From positions 1-51,949 of the forward strand of contig CALFVX010000018.1 in assembly GCA_937928765.1 (NCBI GenBank): a DNA stretch of 51,949 nucleotides, given 5' to 3'. The notes beneath the pieces are model-generated. The model saw nothing but the letters and a program-made list of their open reading frames with translations, had not been told where the DNA came from and did no database searches. Positions within the stretch are counted from its first letter, which is position 1, and each line of letters opens with the position of its first letter. Shown here piece by piece: positions 8,927 through 16,135 of this stretch. A program made the translations under genes and the position numbers. The stretch comes from an uncultured Endomicrobiia bacterium. GTDB taxonomy: Bacteria > Elusimicrobiota > Endomicrobiia > DTEH01.

Positions 8927-9967
8927 ATGAAAATTCATATTAATTATAAAGAATTTATAGATAAATTAAAAGAAATGTTTGACAAAGGAGACTGGATATC
9001 ATGTTCTAATTCACATTTTTTTAAACTACAATCAATAAACGATTTTGACAAAGTAGAATTAACTACTATAAGACCAACAGAACCTATAAAAATTTTTTTA
9101 TTTCAATATAGATCTAATATAATAGAAAATATTAAAAAAAATAAAACACTATTTTTGCTTGGGGTAAAAAATTGTGATTTACAAGCTATAAAAGTTTTAG
9201 ATAAGATGTTTATTTCAGAATATATTGACGAAAACTATAAAAATCTTAGAGAATCGATAATTATATTTTCTTCTGATTGTCCAAAACCTAATCAAACATG
9301 TTTTTGTGCTATTTTAAACAGTAAACCATACATTGACAATGAAAGTTATTCTACTGATATTAATATTTCTTTTATAGATGAAAAAAATTTAATTTTAGAA
9401 TCGTTTTCTGAAAAAGGTGAAGAAATTTTAAAAAATTATTTTTCAAATTTTGCTCAACCTACTAAAACTGACTTTGAAAAAAGAGATAGTATAAGAGATT
9501 TTGCTTTAAAAAAAATTTTAGAGTTTAATAATGAATTTTTAAAAGAAGAAAAAAAAGAAAAATATTATAAAACACTAAAAAATACATACGAATTAGATAA
9601 TGTATGGCAGAAAGAATCTGAGAAATGTGTTCAATGCGGCGGTTGCAATTTTATATGTCCGAGCTGCTACTGTTTTTTAATAAGAGAATATTCAAAATCA
9701 TATAATGAAAAAAATAGAGACAGGGTATGGGATGTATGTCATTTTACTGGATATTCAAGAGTAGCTGGTGGTGCTAACCCTAGAAAGTATAAATATCAGA
9801 GATTTAGAAATAGATATCAATGTAAATTTGTCTACAGATACGAAAATTTTAACTTTTATGCATGTACAGGTTGTGGTAGATGTATTGAAGTTTGTCCTGC
9901 AAAAATTGATATAAGAAAAGTTATAAGAAATCTATTGTTAGCTAAAGGTGAAGAAATTTTGGTATAA
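8927..9967 (+). CDS. Sulfhydrogenase beta-subunit-like / anaerobic sulfite reductase A-like iron-sulfur protein
   Basis: This 346-residue cytoplasmic electron-transfer protein has two C-terminal [4Fe-4S] sites. The first is CVQCGGCNFIC (Cys234, 237, 240, 244), followed by a further Cys-rich PSCYCF. The second is CTGCGRCIEVCP (Cys313, 316, 319, 323). The N-terminal half contains FLLGVKNCDLQAIKVLDKMF and SDCPKPNQTCFC, as in the beta subunit of archaeal soluble sulfhydrogenase and in AsrA. It would pass electrons between clusters and the flavoprotein encoded next. The hydrogenase alpha and delta partners of sulfhydrogenase are not seen. Instead a membrane-bound hydrogenase follows, so its partner is probably that complex or the adjacent ferredoxin. 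It starts 11 bases after the DksA-like gene without a Shine-Dalgarno. Confidence 0.85.
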   Translation: MKIHINYKEFIDKLKEMFDKGDWISCSNSHFFKLQSINDFDKVELTTIRPTEPIKIFLFQYRSNIIENIKKNKTLFLLGVKNCDLQAIKVLDKMFISEYIDENYKNLRESIIIFSSDCPKPNQTCFCAILNSKPYIDNESYSTDINISFIDEKNLILESFSEKGEEILKNYFSNFAQPTKTDFEKRDSIRDFALKKILEFNNEFLKEEKKEKYYKTLKNTYELDNVWQKESEKCVQCGGCNFICPSCYCFLIREYSKSYNEKNRDRVWDVCHFTGYSRVAGGANPRKYKYQRFRNRYQCKFVYRYENFNFYACTGCGRCIEVCPAKIDIRKVIRNLLLAKGEEILV

Positions 9968-9970
9968 AAA

Positions 9971-10792
9971 ATGAGTACTTATAAACCTAAAAATTTTAAA
10001 ATTTTAAAAATAATAGAAGAGACACCTAATATCAAAACATTTACACTTAAACCATTAGACGAAACTAAATTTAATTTTCATACAGGACAATTTATAGAAC
10101 TAACTGTATATGGTATTGGTGAAGCACCATTTACTCCATCATCTTCACCTTATGAAACAGAAACTATAGATTTAACTATCATGCGTGTAGGTAGGATGAC
10201 AGAAGTTCTTCATTCAATGAAAGAAGGTGATATTGTAGGCGTTCGCGGTCCTTATGGTAAAGGCTATCCAGTGGAAGAATTTAAAAATAAAGAAGTGTTG
10301 ATCATAGGAGGTGGAGTTGGTCTTGCCCCGTTAAGATCTTTAATTTTAACATTGATTGAACGAATTTCAGAGTTTAAAAAAATTATTTTATGCTATGGTG
10401 CAAGAACACCACAAGATGTAGTATACAAATATATTTTCCCCAAATGGAAAAAAATTAAAGGTTTAGAAATACTTCGTTCTGTAGATAGATGTCAAGTAGA
10501 CGAATGGGACGAAACTATAGGAGTAGTTACTTGTTTGCTTGACAAAATCAATGTTGATGTAAAAAATACAGTAGCAATTGTATGTGGTCCTCCTATAATG
10601 ATGAAATTTACAACTTTAAAATTGGTTGAAAAAAAATTTAAACCACAACAAATTTATCTTTCAATGGAAAGAAATATGAGCTGCGGTTTAGGAAAATGTG
10701 GTCATTGTCAAATTGGTAGTTACTTTATCTGCAAAGATGGTCCTGTATTTAGTTGGGAACAATTAAAAGATATTCCTGAACCATTTGAATAA
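9971..10792 (+). CDS. Sulfhydrogenase gamma-subunit-like FAD/NAD(P)-binding oxidoreductase
   Basis: This 273-residue flavoprotein of the ferredoxin-NADP reductase/DHOD-K type resembles the gamma subunit of sulfhydrogenase and AsrB. The FAD-binding barrel contains FHTGQFIELTVYG and APFTPSSSPYE. The nucleotide-binding domain begins at EVLIIGGGVGLAPLRSLI and has VCGPPIMM near its end. A C-terminal [2Fe-2S] loop is visible in MSCGLGKCGHCQIGSYFIC. It would exchange electrons between NAD(P)H and the beta subunit or ferredoxin. It begins 3 bases after the beta-like gene and clearly belongs to the same operon. NADH versus NADPH preference cannot be read from the sequence. Confidence 0.88.
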   Translation: MSTYKPKNFKILKIIEETPNIKTFTLKPLDETKFNFHTGQFIELTVYGIGEAPFTPSSSPYETETIDLTIMRVGRMTEVLHSMKEGDIVGVRGPYGKGYPVEEFKNKEVLIIGGGVGLAPLRSLILTLIERISEFKKIILCYGARTPQDVVYKYIFPKWKKIKGLEILRSVDRCQVDEWDETIGVVTCLLDKINVDVKNTVAIVCGPPIMMKFTTLKLVEKKFKPQQIYLSMERNMSCGLGKCGHCQIGSYFICKDGPVFSWEQLKDIPEPFE

Positions 10793-10806
10793 TTATTAAA
10801 ACTTTT

Positions 10807-11319
10807 ATGAAAAGGATTTTTATTGATATAGAAAAATGTTATAGTTGTAAAGAATGTAAAGCCGAATGTTCATATTTTTACAAACATTCACATAGCTATA
10901 AAGATTTGCCTAAAGAAAAATCGTTAAACAAAGGGTTTGAAAAATTTTTTTCTAAAGTGTTACAATATTTTATTTGTCGCAGGTGCGAAGATGCATTTTG
11001 CATAGAAAGTTGTCCAAATGAAGCTTTGTTTAAAGACAAAGATGGTATATTACAACGAAGCTTATTTAAGTGTACTTCCTGCAAAAGTTGTTTAGTGGCA
11101 TGTCCTTTTGGCACTATATATAAAGATGTTTTAGAATATAAAAGTTCACAGTGCGATTTTTGTTTATCTCGTGCTACAGATAAAAATCCGCCACTTTGTA
11201 GTATAACTTGTCCTGAAGAAGCAATAAAATATATAGAAATAGAGCCAAACGAAAAAGAAAATATTTTTGAGATAAACAAAAATTTAGTAGCATATGTTGT
11301 TAAATGGATACAAAAATAA
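10807..11319 (+). CDS. Poly-[4Fe-4S] ferredoxin (CooF/HycB-like electron-transfer subunit)
   Basis: This 170-residue protein carries enough cysteines for four [4Fe-4S] clusters in the arrangement of CooF, HycB and DmsB relatives: CYSCKECKAEC near the N-terminus, then CRRCEDAFCIESCP, CTSCKSCLVACPFG, and CDFCLSRATDKNPPLCSITCP. Such proteins shuttle electrons between a dehydrogenase and a group 4 hydrogenase. Here it sits between the beta/gamma pair and the hydrogenase core, which suggests it wires the two together. It has no signal peptide and should be cytoplasmic. The start lies 14 bases after the gamma-like gene without a clear Shine-Dalgarno. Confidence 0.87.
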   Translation: MKRIFIDIEKCYSCKECKAECSYFYKHSHSYKDLPKEKSLNKGFEKFFSKVLQYFICRRCEDAFCIESCPNEALFKDKDGILQRSLFKCTSCKSCLVACPFGTIYKDVLEYKSSQCDFCLSRATDKNPPLCSITCPEEAIKYIEIEPNEKENIFEINKNLVAYVVKWIQK

Positions 11320-11321
11320 TA

Positions 11322-11339
11322 GGGATTTATAAAAATCCC
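11322..11339 (+). promoter_or_regulatory. Perfect 7-bp intra-operon hairpin before the CBS gene
   Basis: GGGATTT (11322-11328) pairs perfectly with AAATCCC (11333-11339) around the 4-base loop ATAA. The strongest Shine-Dalgarno in the operon, AAGGAGG, follows directly at 11340-11346, and a run of six T begins at 11350. It could be an mRNA-stability or processing element or a weak attenuator. The ten bases between stem and T-run make a standard terminator unlikely. Confidence 0.5.
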
Positions 11340-11357
11340 AAGGAGGTGCTTTTTTAA

Positions 11358-11735
11358 ATGTTAAAAGCTAAAGATTTAATGACAAAAAATGTTATAACTA
11401 TAAAAAAAGACATTTCTATATTAGAATTAGCAAAAATTTTATACGAACATAAAATAAGCGGTGTGCCAGTAGTAGACAACCAAAGTAAAGTTGTAGGCGT
11501 AGTTACTGAGAAAGATATTTTAAATGTTATATTTAGTGGTAATATACAAAATACAAATGTAGGTGATATTATGACAAAGAATGTTATAAAATTTTCTCCT
11601 GATACAGATATTGATAAAGTTGCACTAGCAATTTCTGAACATAATATAAGAAGAGTAATTATTGTGGATAAAGATGATAAAGTTGTTGGTATTGTAAGTA
11701 GAAGAGATATTATAAAAATGATTTTAGAAAAATGA
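11358..11735 (+). CDS. Two-CBS-domain protein within the hydrogenase operon
   Basis: This 125-residue protein consists only of two CBS domains: AKDLMTKNVITIKKDISILE through GVVTEKDILNV, then VGDIMTKNVIKFSPDTDIDK through VGIVSRRDIIKM. Tandem CBS domains bind adenosine nucleotides such as AMP, ATP or S-adenosylmethionine and report energy state to a partner protein. There is no attached catalytic domain, so it may act in trans, perhaps on the hydrogenase encoded around it (inference). It has the best Shine-Dalgarno of the operon, preceded by a hairpin, so it may be translated at a different level from its neighbours. Confidence 0.88.
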   Translation: MLKAKDLMTKNVITIKKDISILELAKILYEHKISGVPVVDNQSKVVGVVTEKDILNVIFSGNIQNTNVGDIMTKNVIKFSPDTDIDKVALAISEHNIRRVIIVDKDDKVVGIVSRRDIIKMILEK

Positions 11736-11765
11736 TAAATAATAGATAGTGAAAGGATTTTTAAT

Positions 11766-12671
11766 ATGCTTGAAGTTGGATTGTTAAATTCTTTGTTTTT
11801 ATATTTAATTTTTCCAGGATTGTTTTTTTCTTTTATTTTATCAATCTTAGTTGGATATATTGACAGAAAACTTACTGCAAGATTACAATATAGAGAAGGT
11901 CCTCCTCTATTGCAAAATCTATACGATTTCTTTAAACTTTTAAACAAAGAAGTTATTTTACCTGAAAATGCTAATGTTTTATTCATACTTAGTCCATTTA
12001 TAGGTTTTGCATCTATAATATTAGCATCAACAATTCTCTGGACTGCTATATTTTTTAAGAAGGGATTTGTCGGAGATATTATCGTTTTAATTTATCTTTT
12101 AACTATTCCTTCTTTGATGTTAATCTTAGGTGCTTCATCTTCAGGAAATATTATTGCTTCAATTGGTGTTTCAAGAGAAATAAAAATGTTGTTATCATAT
12201 GAATTGCCATTTTTTACTGCTTTATTAGTTCCAATACTGCAGACAAAAAGTTTTAAGTTATTAGATATAATACAGAACAATGTAGTTTCTTTAGCAAATA
12301 TTATTTCAGCTATAATAGTTATAATTTCTTTGCAGGCAAAAACTGGTATTGTACCATTTGATGCTCCAGAAGCAGAAACTGAAATTGCAAGCGGAATTTT
12401 GATAGAATATTCTGGTTTTCTTTTAGGATTAATAAAATTAACAAAACAAATTTTGTTTTCTTTAATTCCCGCTTTTGTCGTATCAATTTTCTTTTTTGGA
12501 GATAGAAATTTGATTTTATTTATTATAAAATACTTAACTATACTTGTTCTTATTACAATAATTCGCAATACAAATCCGAGACTGAAAATAAATCAAACAT
12601 TAAAATTTTTCTGGTATGGGATGTTTCCATTGAGTTTAATATCCGTAATTTTATGTGTCATTTCTAAATAA
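11766..12671 (+). CDS. Hydrogenase membrane subunit, NuoH/MbhM-like
   Basis: This 301-residue polytopic membrane protein of the NuoH/HyfC/EchB/MbhM family anchors the hydrophilic hydrogenase arm to the ion-pumping subunits. Family signatures are DRKLTARLQYREGPPLLQNL early in the protein, and the acidic loop FDAPEAETEIASGILIEYSG, which corresponds to the conserved complex I loop. Several hydrophobic segments span the length. It starts 30 bases after the CBS gene with an AAAGGA Shine-Dalgarno. Position and the downstream NiFe large subunit favour an Mbh-type hydrogenase over complex I. Confidence 0.9.
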   Translation: MLEVGLLNSLFLYLIFPGLFFSFILSILVGYIDRKLTARLQYREGPPLLQNLYDFFKLLNKEVILPENANVLFILSPFIGFASIILASTILWTAIFFKKGFVGDIIVLIYLLTIPSLMLILGASSSGNIIASIGVSREIKMLLSYELPFFTALLVPILQTKSFKLLDIIQNNVVSLANIISAIIVIISLQAKTGIVPFDAPEAETEIASGILIEYSGFLLGLIKLTKQILFSLIPAFVVSIFFFGDRNLILFIIKYLTILVLITIIRNTNPRLKINQTLKFFWYGMFPLSLISVILCVISK

Positions 12672-12682
12672 TAGGGATATAT

Positions 12683-13111
12683 ATGGGTTTAATAAAAAAA
12701 TCATTACTTAAATCTTTATGGGTATTTCATTTACCATTATCACCATGTAATAATTGTGATATAGAAATCCTGGATACTTTAACTCCAAAATATGATTTAG
12801 AACGTTTTGGTATACAACTTGTGGGTTCAATAAGACATGCAGATATTTTGTTAGTCACAGGAGTTCCAAACTATAAAAATTGGCAAAAACTAAAATACTT
12901 ATATGAACAAGCACCAAAACCATGTTTTGTAGTAGCAGTAGGTACTTGTGCTTGTGGCAGAGGTGTTTTTAAAGATTCTTACAACAGTCCAGCTAATGTA
13001 GACGAGATAGCTCCTGTGTCAGCGTATATTCCCGGATGCCCTCCAAAACCCGAAGCTATAATAGATGGAATAGTAAAATTAATAAATATACTAAAAAATG
13101 CTAAAAAATAA
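12683..13111 (+). CDS. [NiFe] hydrogenase small subunit, NuoB/MbhJ-like
   Basis: This 142-residue protein carries the proximal [4Fe-4S] cluster that passes electrons to the NiFe site. Ligands are visible as Cys22 and Cys25 (SPCNNCDIE), Cys89 (GTCACG) and Cys119 (PGCPPKPE). The CxxC spacing at the start is the form typical of group 4 hydrogenases, whereas NuoB has adjacent cysteines. Cys91 is an extra cysteine in the GTCACG segment, common in the family. It lies 11 bases after the NuoH-like gene. Confidence 0.92.
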   Translation: MGLIKKSLLKSLWVFHLPLSPCNNCDIEILDTLTPKYDLERFGIQLVGSIRHADILLVTGVPNYKNWQKLKYLYEQAPKPCFVVAVGTCACGRGVFKDSYNSPANVDEIAPVSAYIPGCPPKPEAIIDGIVKLINILKNAKK

Positions 13112-13117
13112 AATATT

Positions 13118-13549
13118 ATGAAAGAAACTATTATAGAAAAAGTTAGAGAAAAATTTGGAAACAAAATCCAAGAATTTTTTAAAAAGAACGATAAAAAATA
13201 TTATATTGAAATTGAACCAAAAGATATTTTTGAATGCGCAAAAATTTTGTTTGAAGATTTAAACTTTAGATTTTGCACAGCAAGTGGTGTTGATTGTGAA
13301 AAAAATTTTGAAATTTTATATCATTTCAGTTATGACAAAACAGGTGAAATTATATCTTTAAGAGTAAAACTTGATAAAACTAATCCAGAAATAGATTCTT
13401 TAACAAAAATTTTTGTTGCTGCAGAATGGATTGAACGCGAAATTTGGGAAATGTTAGGAATAAATTTTAAAGGTCATCCTAATTTAAAACATTTATTACT
13501 ATCTGATGATTGGCCAAAAGATAATTATCCTTTAAGAGAAAAAGATTAA
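13118..13549 (+). CDS. Hydrogenase subunit, NuoC/MbhK-like
   Basis: This 143-residue protein of the 30-kDa complex I subunit family (NuoC, MbhK, EchD) is a structural partner of the large and small subunits with no cofactor. Recognisable parts are CTASGVDCEKNFEILYHFSYD, the segment AAEWIEREIWEMLGINFKGH, and the ending LLSDDWPKDNYPLREKD, which corresponds to the conserved end of NuoC. It starts 6 bases after the small-subunit gene. Confidence 0.88.
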   Translation: MKETIIEKVREKFGNKIQEFFKKNDKKYYIEIEPKDIFECAKILFEDLNFRFCTASGVDCEKNFEILYHFSYDKTGEIISLRVKLDKTNPEIDSLTKIFVAAEWIEREIWEMLGINFKGHPNLKHLLLSDDWPKDNYPLREKD

Positions 13550-13558
13550 TATAAAACT

Positions 13559-14749
13559 ATGAAAAAAATAATACCAATAGGTCCATATCATCCATTACAG
13601 GAAGAACCAGAATTTTTTAAGCTTTATGTTGATGGTGAAACTGTTGTAGATATTGAAATAGAAATAGGATATAATCACAGAGGAATTGAACAAATATCTA
13701 CAACTAAACACTATGATCAAGTAACTTTTGCAGTTGAGAGGATATGTGGTATATGTTCAACAAGCCATCCATTTGCATATGTCAATGCAGTAGAAGATCT
13801 GCTTGGTATCGATATTCCTATTCGTGCAAAATATATTAGAAGTATAATAGGCGAACTTGAAAGGTTACATTCACACCTTTTATGGCTAGGTCTTGCAGGA
13901 CATTTTATTGGATACAACACTGTTTGGATGTGGTCATGGAAGTATAGAGAAAGTGTGTGTGATATATTAGAGCTTATTTCTGGAAACCGTCAACATTATT
14001 CTATGTTTAAAATTGGCGGTGTGAGAAAAGATATTACTAAAGAATTAATTCCGCAGGTTGAAAAAATGTGCAACGATTTAGTAGCTATTTTTGATATGTT
14101 TAAAGGTGCAGTGATGGACGATCCTGTAATTCATGCACGACTTAAAGGTGTAGGAGTGTTAACTAAAGAAGATGCAATAAAATATTGTGTAGTAGGACCT
14201 ACTGCAAGAGCAAGCGGGATAGATATAGATGTTCGTAGAGACGATCCTTATGCTGCATACGGAATGGTAGAATTTAATATTCCTGTGCTTAACAACGGAG
14301 ATGTTTTTGACAAAGCAGTAGTTCGTATATTAGAGATGTATGAATCAATAAAAATAATAAACCAATGTTTGTCTGGTTTAAAAAAGGAGCCTGAAGGAAA
14401 TATTGAAACAAAAGTTGATTTTATCCAACCAGGTGAAGGAATAGGAAGACACGAAGCGCCACGTGGTGAAGTTTTTCATTATATTCGTTCTGACGGATCT
14501 AACCGTCCTGTGAGACACAAAATTCGTGCTCCATCGTATATGAATGTAGCATCAAACAAAGTTGCAGCCGTAGGACAGACAATATCTGATGCTGCGATAA
14601 CTTTAGCTGCTGTAGATCCTTGTTATTGTTGTACTGAAAGAACCACAGTAATAAATTTGAATAACAAAAAATCGATTTTATGCTGGAATGATTTAATAAA
14701 ATTATCACAAGAAAAAACAGAAAAATTAAAAAACAATTATGCAAAATAG
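13559..14749 (+). CDS. Group 4 [NiFe] hydrogenase large (catalytic) subunit, MbhL-like
   Basis: This 396-residue catalytic subunit reduces protons to H2 (or the reverse). Both nickel-binding CxxC motifs are kept: ERICGICSTSH (Cys63, Cys66) and DPCYCCTER (Cys355, Cys358). This separates it from NuoD of complex I, which has lost them. The second motif carries an additional cysteine, Cys357, between the two ligands. About 38 residues follow the last ligand, as in other group 4 subunits; whether the tail is cleaved is unknown, and no maturation protease is seen nearby. HypC and HypD genes near 51 kb would serve its Fe(CN)2CO assembly. Its stop overlaps the next gene by 11 bases. Confidence 0.94.
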   Translation: MKKIIPIGPYHPLQEEPEFFKLYVDGETVVDIEIEIGYNHRGIEQISTTKHYDQVTFAVERICGICSTSHPFAYVNAVEDLLGIDIPIRAKYIRSIIGELERLHSHLLWLGLAGHFIGYNTVWMWSWKYRESVCDILELISGNRQHYSMFKIGGVRKDITKELIPQVEKMCNDLVAIFDMFKGAVMDDPVIHARLKGVGVLTKEDAIKYCVVGPTARASGIDIDVRRDDPYAAYGMVEFNIPVLNNGDVFDKAVVRILEMYESIKIINQCLSGLKKEPEGNIETKVDFIQPGEGIGRHEAPRGEVFHYIRSDGSNRPVRHKIRAPSYMNVASNKVAAVGQTISDAAITLAAVDPCYCCTERTTVINLNNKKSILCWNDLIKLSQEKTEKLKNNYAK

Positions 14750-16130
14750 TACTATAATTTTCTTCACATATATAATCTTATTTATAGGAGCAATTTTAAG
14801 CAAATTTTCTAAAAATGATAAACTAACGCGAACTTTTTCAATTTCAAGTTTAATATTAAGTTTTTTTGCAATTTTAGATTTAACATTTAGATATTACAGA
14901 AATATTGAGACAAATTTTTTGTCATTTATTTTCAAAAGTTGGAGTATAATAATAGTTGATAGTTATGCTTTAATAATGGCTTTAACTTCTGTTTTTGTAG
15001 GGTTATTAATAACTATTTATTCTTTTGATTATATGTCTTACTATGAAAGACAAAATGATTACTATTTTTATTTAACACTATTTATAGCATCAATGTTAGG
15101 ACTTATATTTAGTGGGAATCTTTTAATAACTTATATTTTTTGGGAAATTACATCAATTTGTTCTTGGCAGTTGATTGCTTTTTATAGAAAGGATATTCAT
15201 TTGTCAAAAGCGAACAAAGCTTTTCTTGTAACTTTTCTTGGTTCAACTTTAATGTTGCTTGGTATTGCAATGATATATTTTGAAAAAGGTAGTGTAAATT
15301 TAGTTGATTTAAAAGGAAAACAAATTTCCGACATTTTAGCAATATTTTTAATATTTGGTATGATAGCAAAATCAGCTCAATTACCTTTTCATGTATGGTT
15401 ACCTGACGCAGGTGTTGCTCCAACACCTGTCACAGCATTGCTACATGCTGCTATACTTGTTAAAATAGGTGTTTACACATTTGGTAGAATATTTGATTTT
15501 ACTTTTAAAGTTTTGCCAGAAATACAACAATTTGAAATTTTTATTTCTATATTAACAATTTTAATAGCAGGATTTATGGCCTTTGTTGAAACTGATATAA
15601 AAAGAATTTTAGCTTATTCTACTATTTCTCAAATTGGTTATATATTTTTAGGATTTGCAACAAATATAGCAAGTAGTATAATAGGTTCTGTTTTTTATAT
15701 CGTATCTCATGCTTTAGCAAAAGCAGGCCTTTTTTTATCTGCTGGGATAGTTGAGCAAAATACTAAAGAAAAAAATATAAAAAATTTAGGTGGGCTAGCA
15801 AAAACTATGCCTTTGACTTCAGTATGTTTTTTACTCTGTGGTTTTTCAATAATAGGTTTTCCATTATTTGGTGGTTTTTGGGGTAAATTTTTTATTATAA
15901 AAGGAACTGTTGAAACAAATAGGTTGACTACAACTTTATTTGCAATGTTAGGTACTGTACTTACTTTGCTATACATTATGCGAGTGTATAATCATGTATT
16001 TTTAGGAGAAAAAAAGTTTGAGATAAAAGAAAAAACTTCATCTATGATAACTGTGGTTTTTATACTTACTCTACTCTCATTAATTGTTGGCATTTTGCCA
16101 AATATAGTTTTAAATTTCATAAAAATATAA
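14739..16130 (+). CDS. Antiporter-like membrane subunit 1 (NuoM/NuoN/MrpD family)
   Basis: This 463-residue polytopic protein is one of three antiporter-like subunits in the operon. The ion-path residues are in place: Glu136 in the TM5 motif FWEITSICSW, Lys211 in the TM7 motif AKSAQLPFHVWLPDAGVAPTP, His236 in LLHAAIL, and a second lysine in KRILAYSTISQIGYIFLG. It should translocate H+ or Na+ when the hydrogenase turns over. The PTPVTALLHAA version is nearer to NuoL/M than to MrpD. The start overlaps the hydrogenase large-subunit gene by 11 bases, suggesting translational coupling. Confidence 0.9.
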   Translation: MQNSTIIFFTYIILFIGAILSKFSKNDKLTRTFSISSLILSFFAILDLTFRYYRNIETNFLSFIFKSWSIIIVDSYALIMALTSVFVGLLITIYSFDYMSYYERQNDYYFYLTLFIASMLGLIFSGNLLITYIFWEITSICSWQLIAFYRKDIHLSKANKAFLVTFLGSTLMLLGIAMIYFEKGSVNLVDLKGKQISDILAIFLIFGMIAKSAQLPFHVWLPDAGVAPTPVTALLHAAILVKIGVYTFGRIFDFTFKVLPEIQQFEIFISILTILIAGFMAFVETDIKRILAYSTISQIGYIFLGFATNIASSIIGSVFYIVSHALAKAGLFLSAGIVEQNTKEKNIKNLGGLAKTMPLTSVCFLLCGFSIIGFPLFGGFWGKFFIIKGTVETNRLTTTLFAMLGTVLTLLYIMRVYNHVFLGEKKFEIKEKTSSMITVVFILTLLSLIVGILPNIVLNFIKI

Positions 16131-16135
16131 AAAAT

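Noticed and set aside
11354-11986. 210-residue minus-strand open frame over the CBS and NuoH-like genes
   Set aside because: It overlaps two clear genes on the other strand and has Ile/Ser/Thr-rich low-complexity content.
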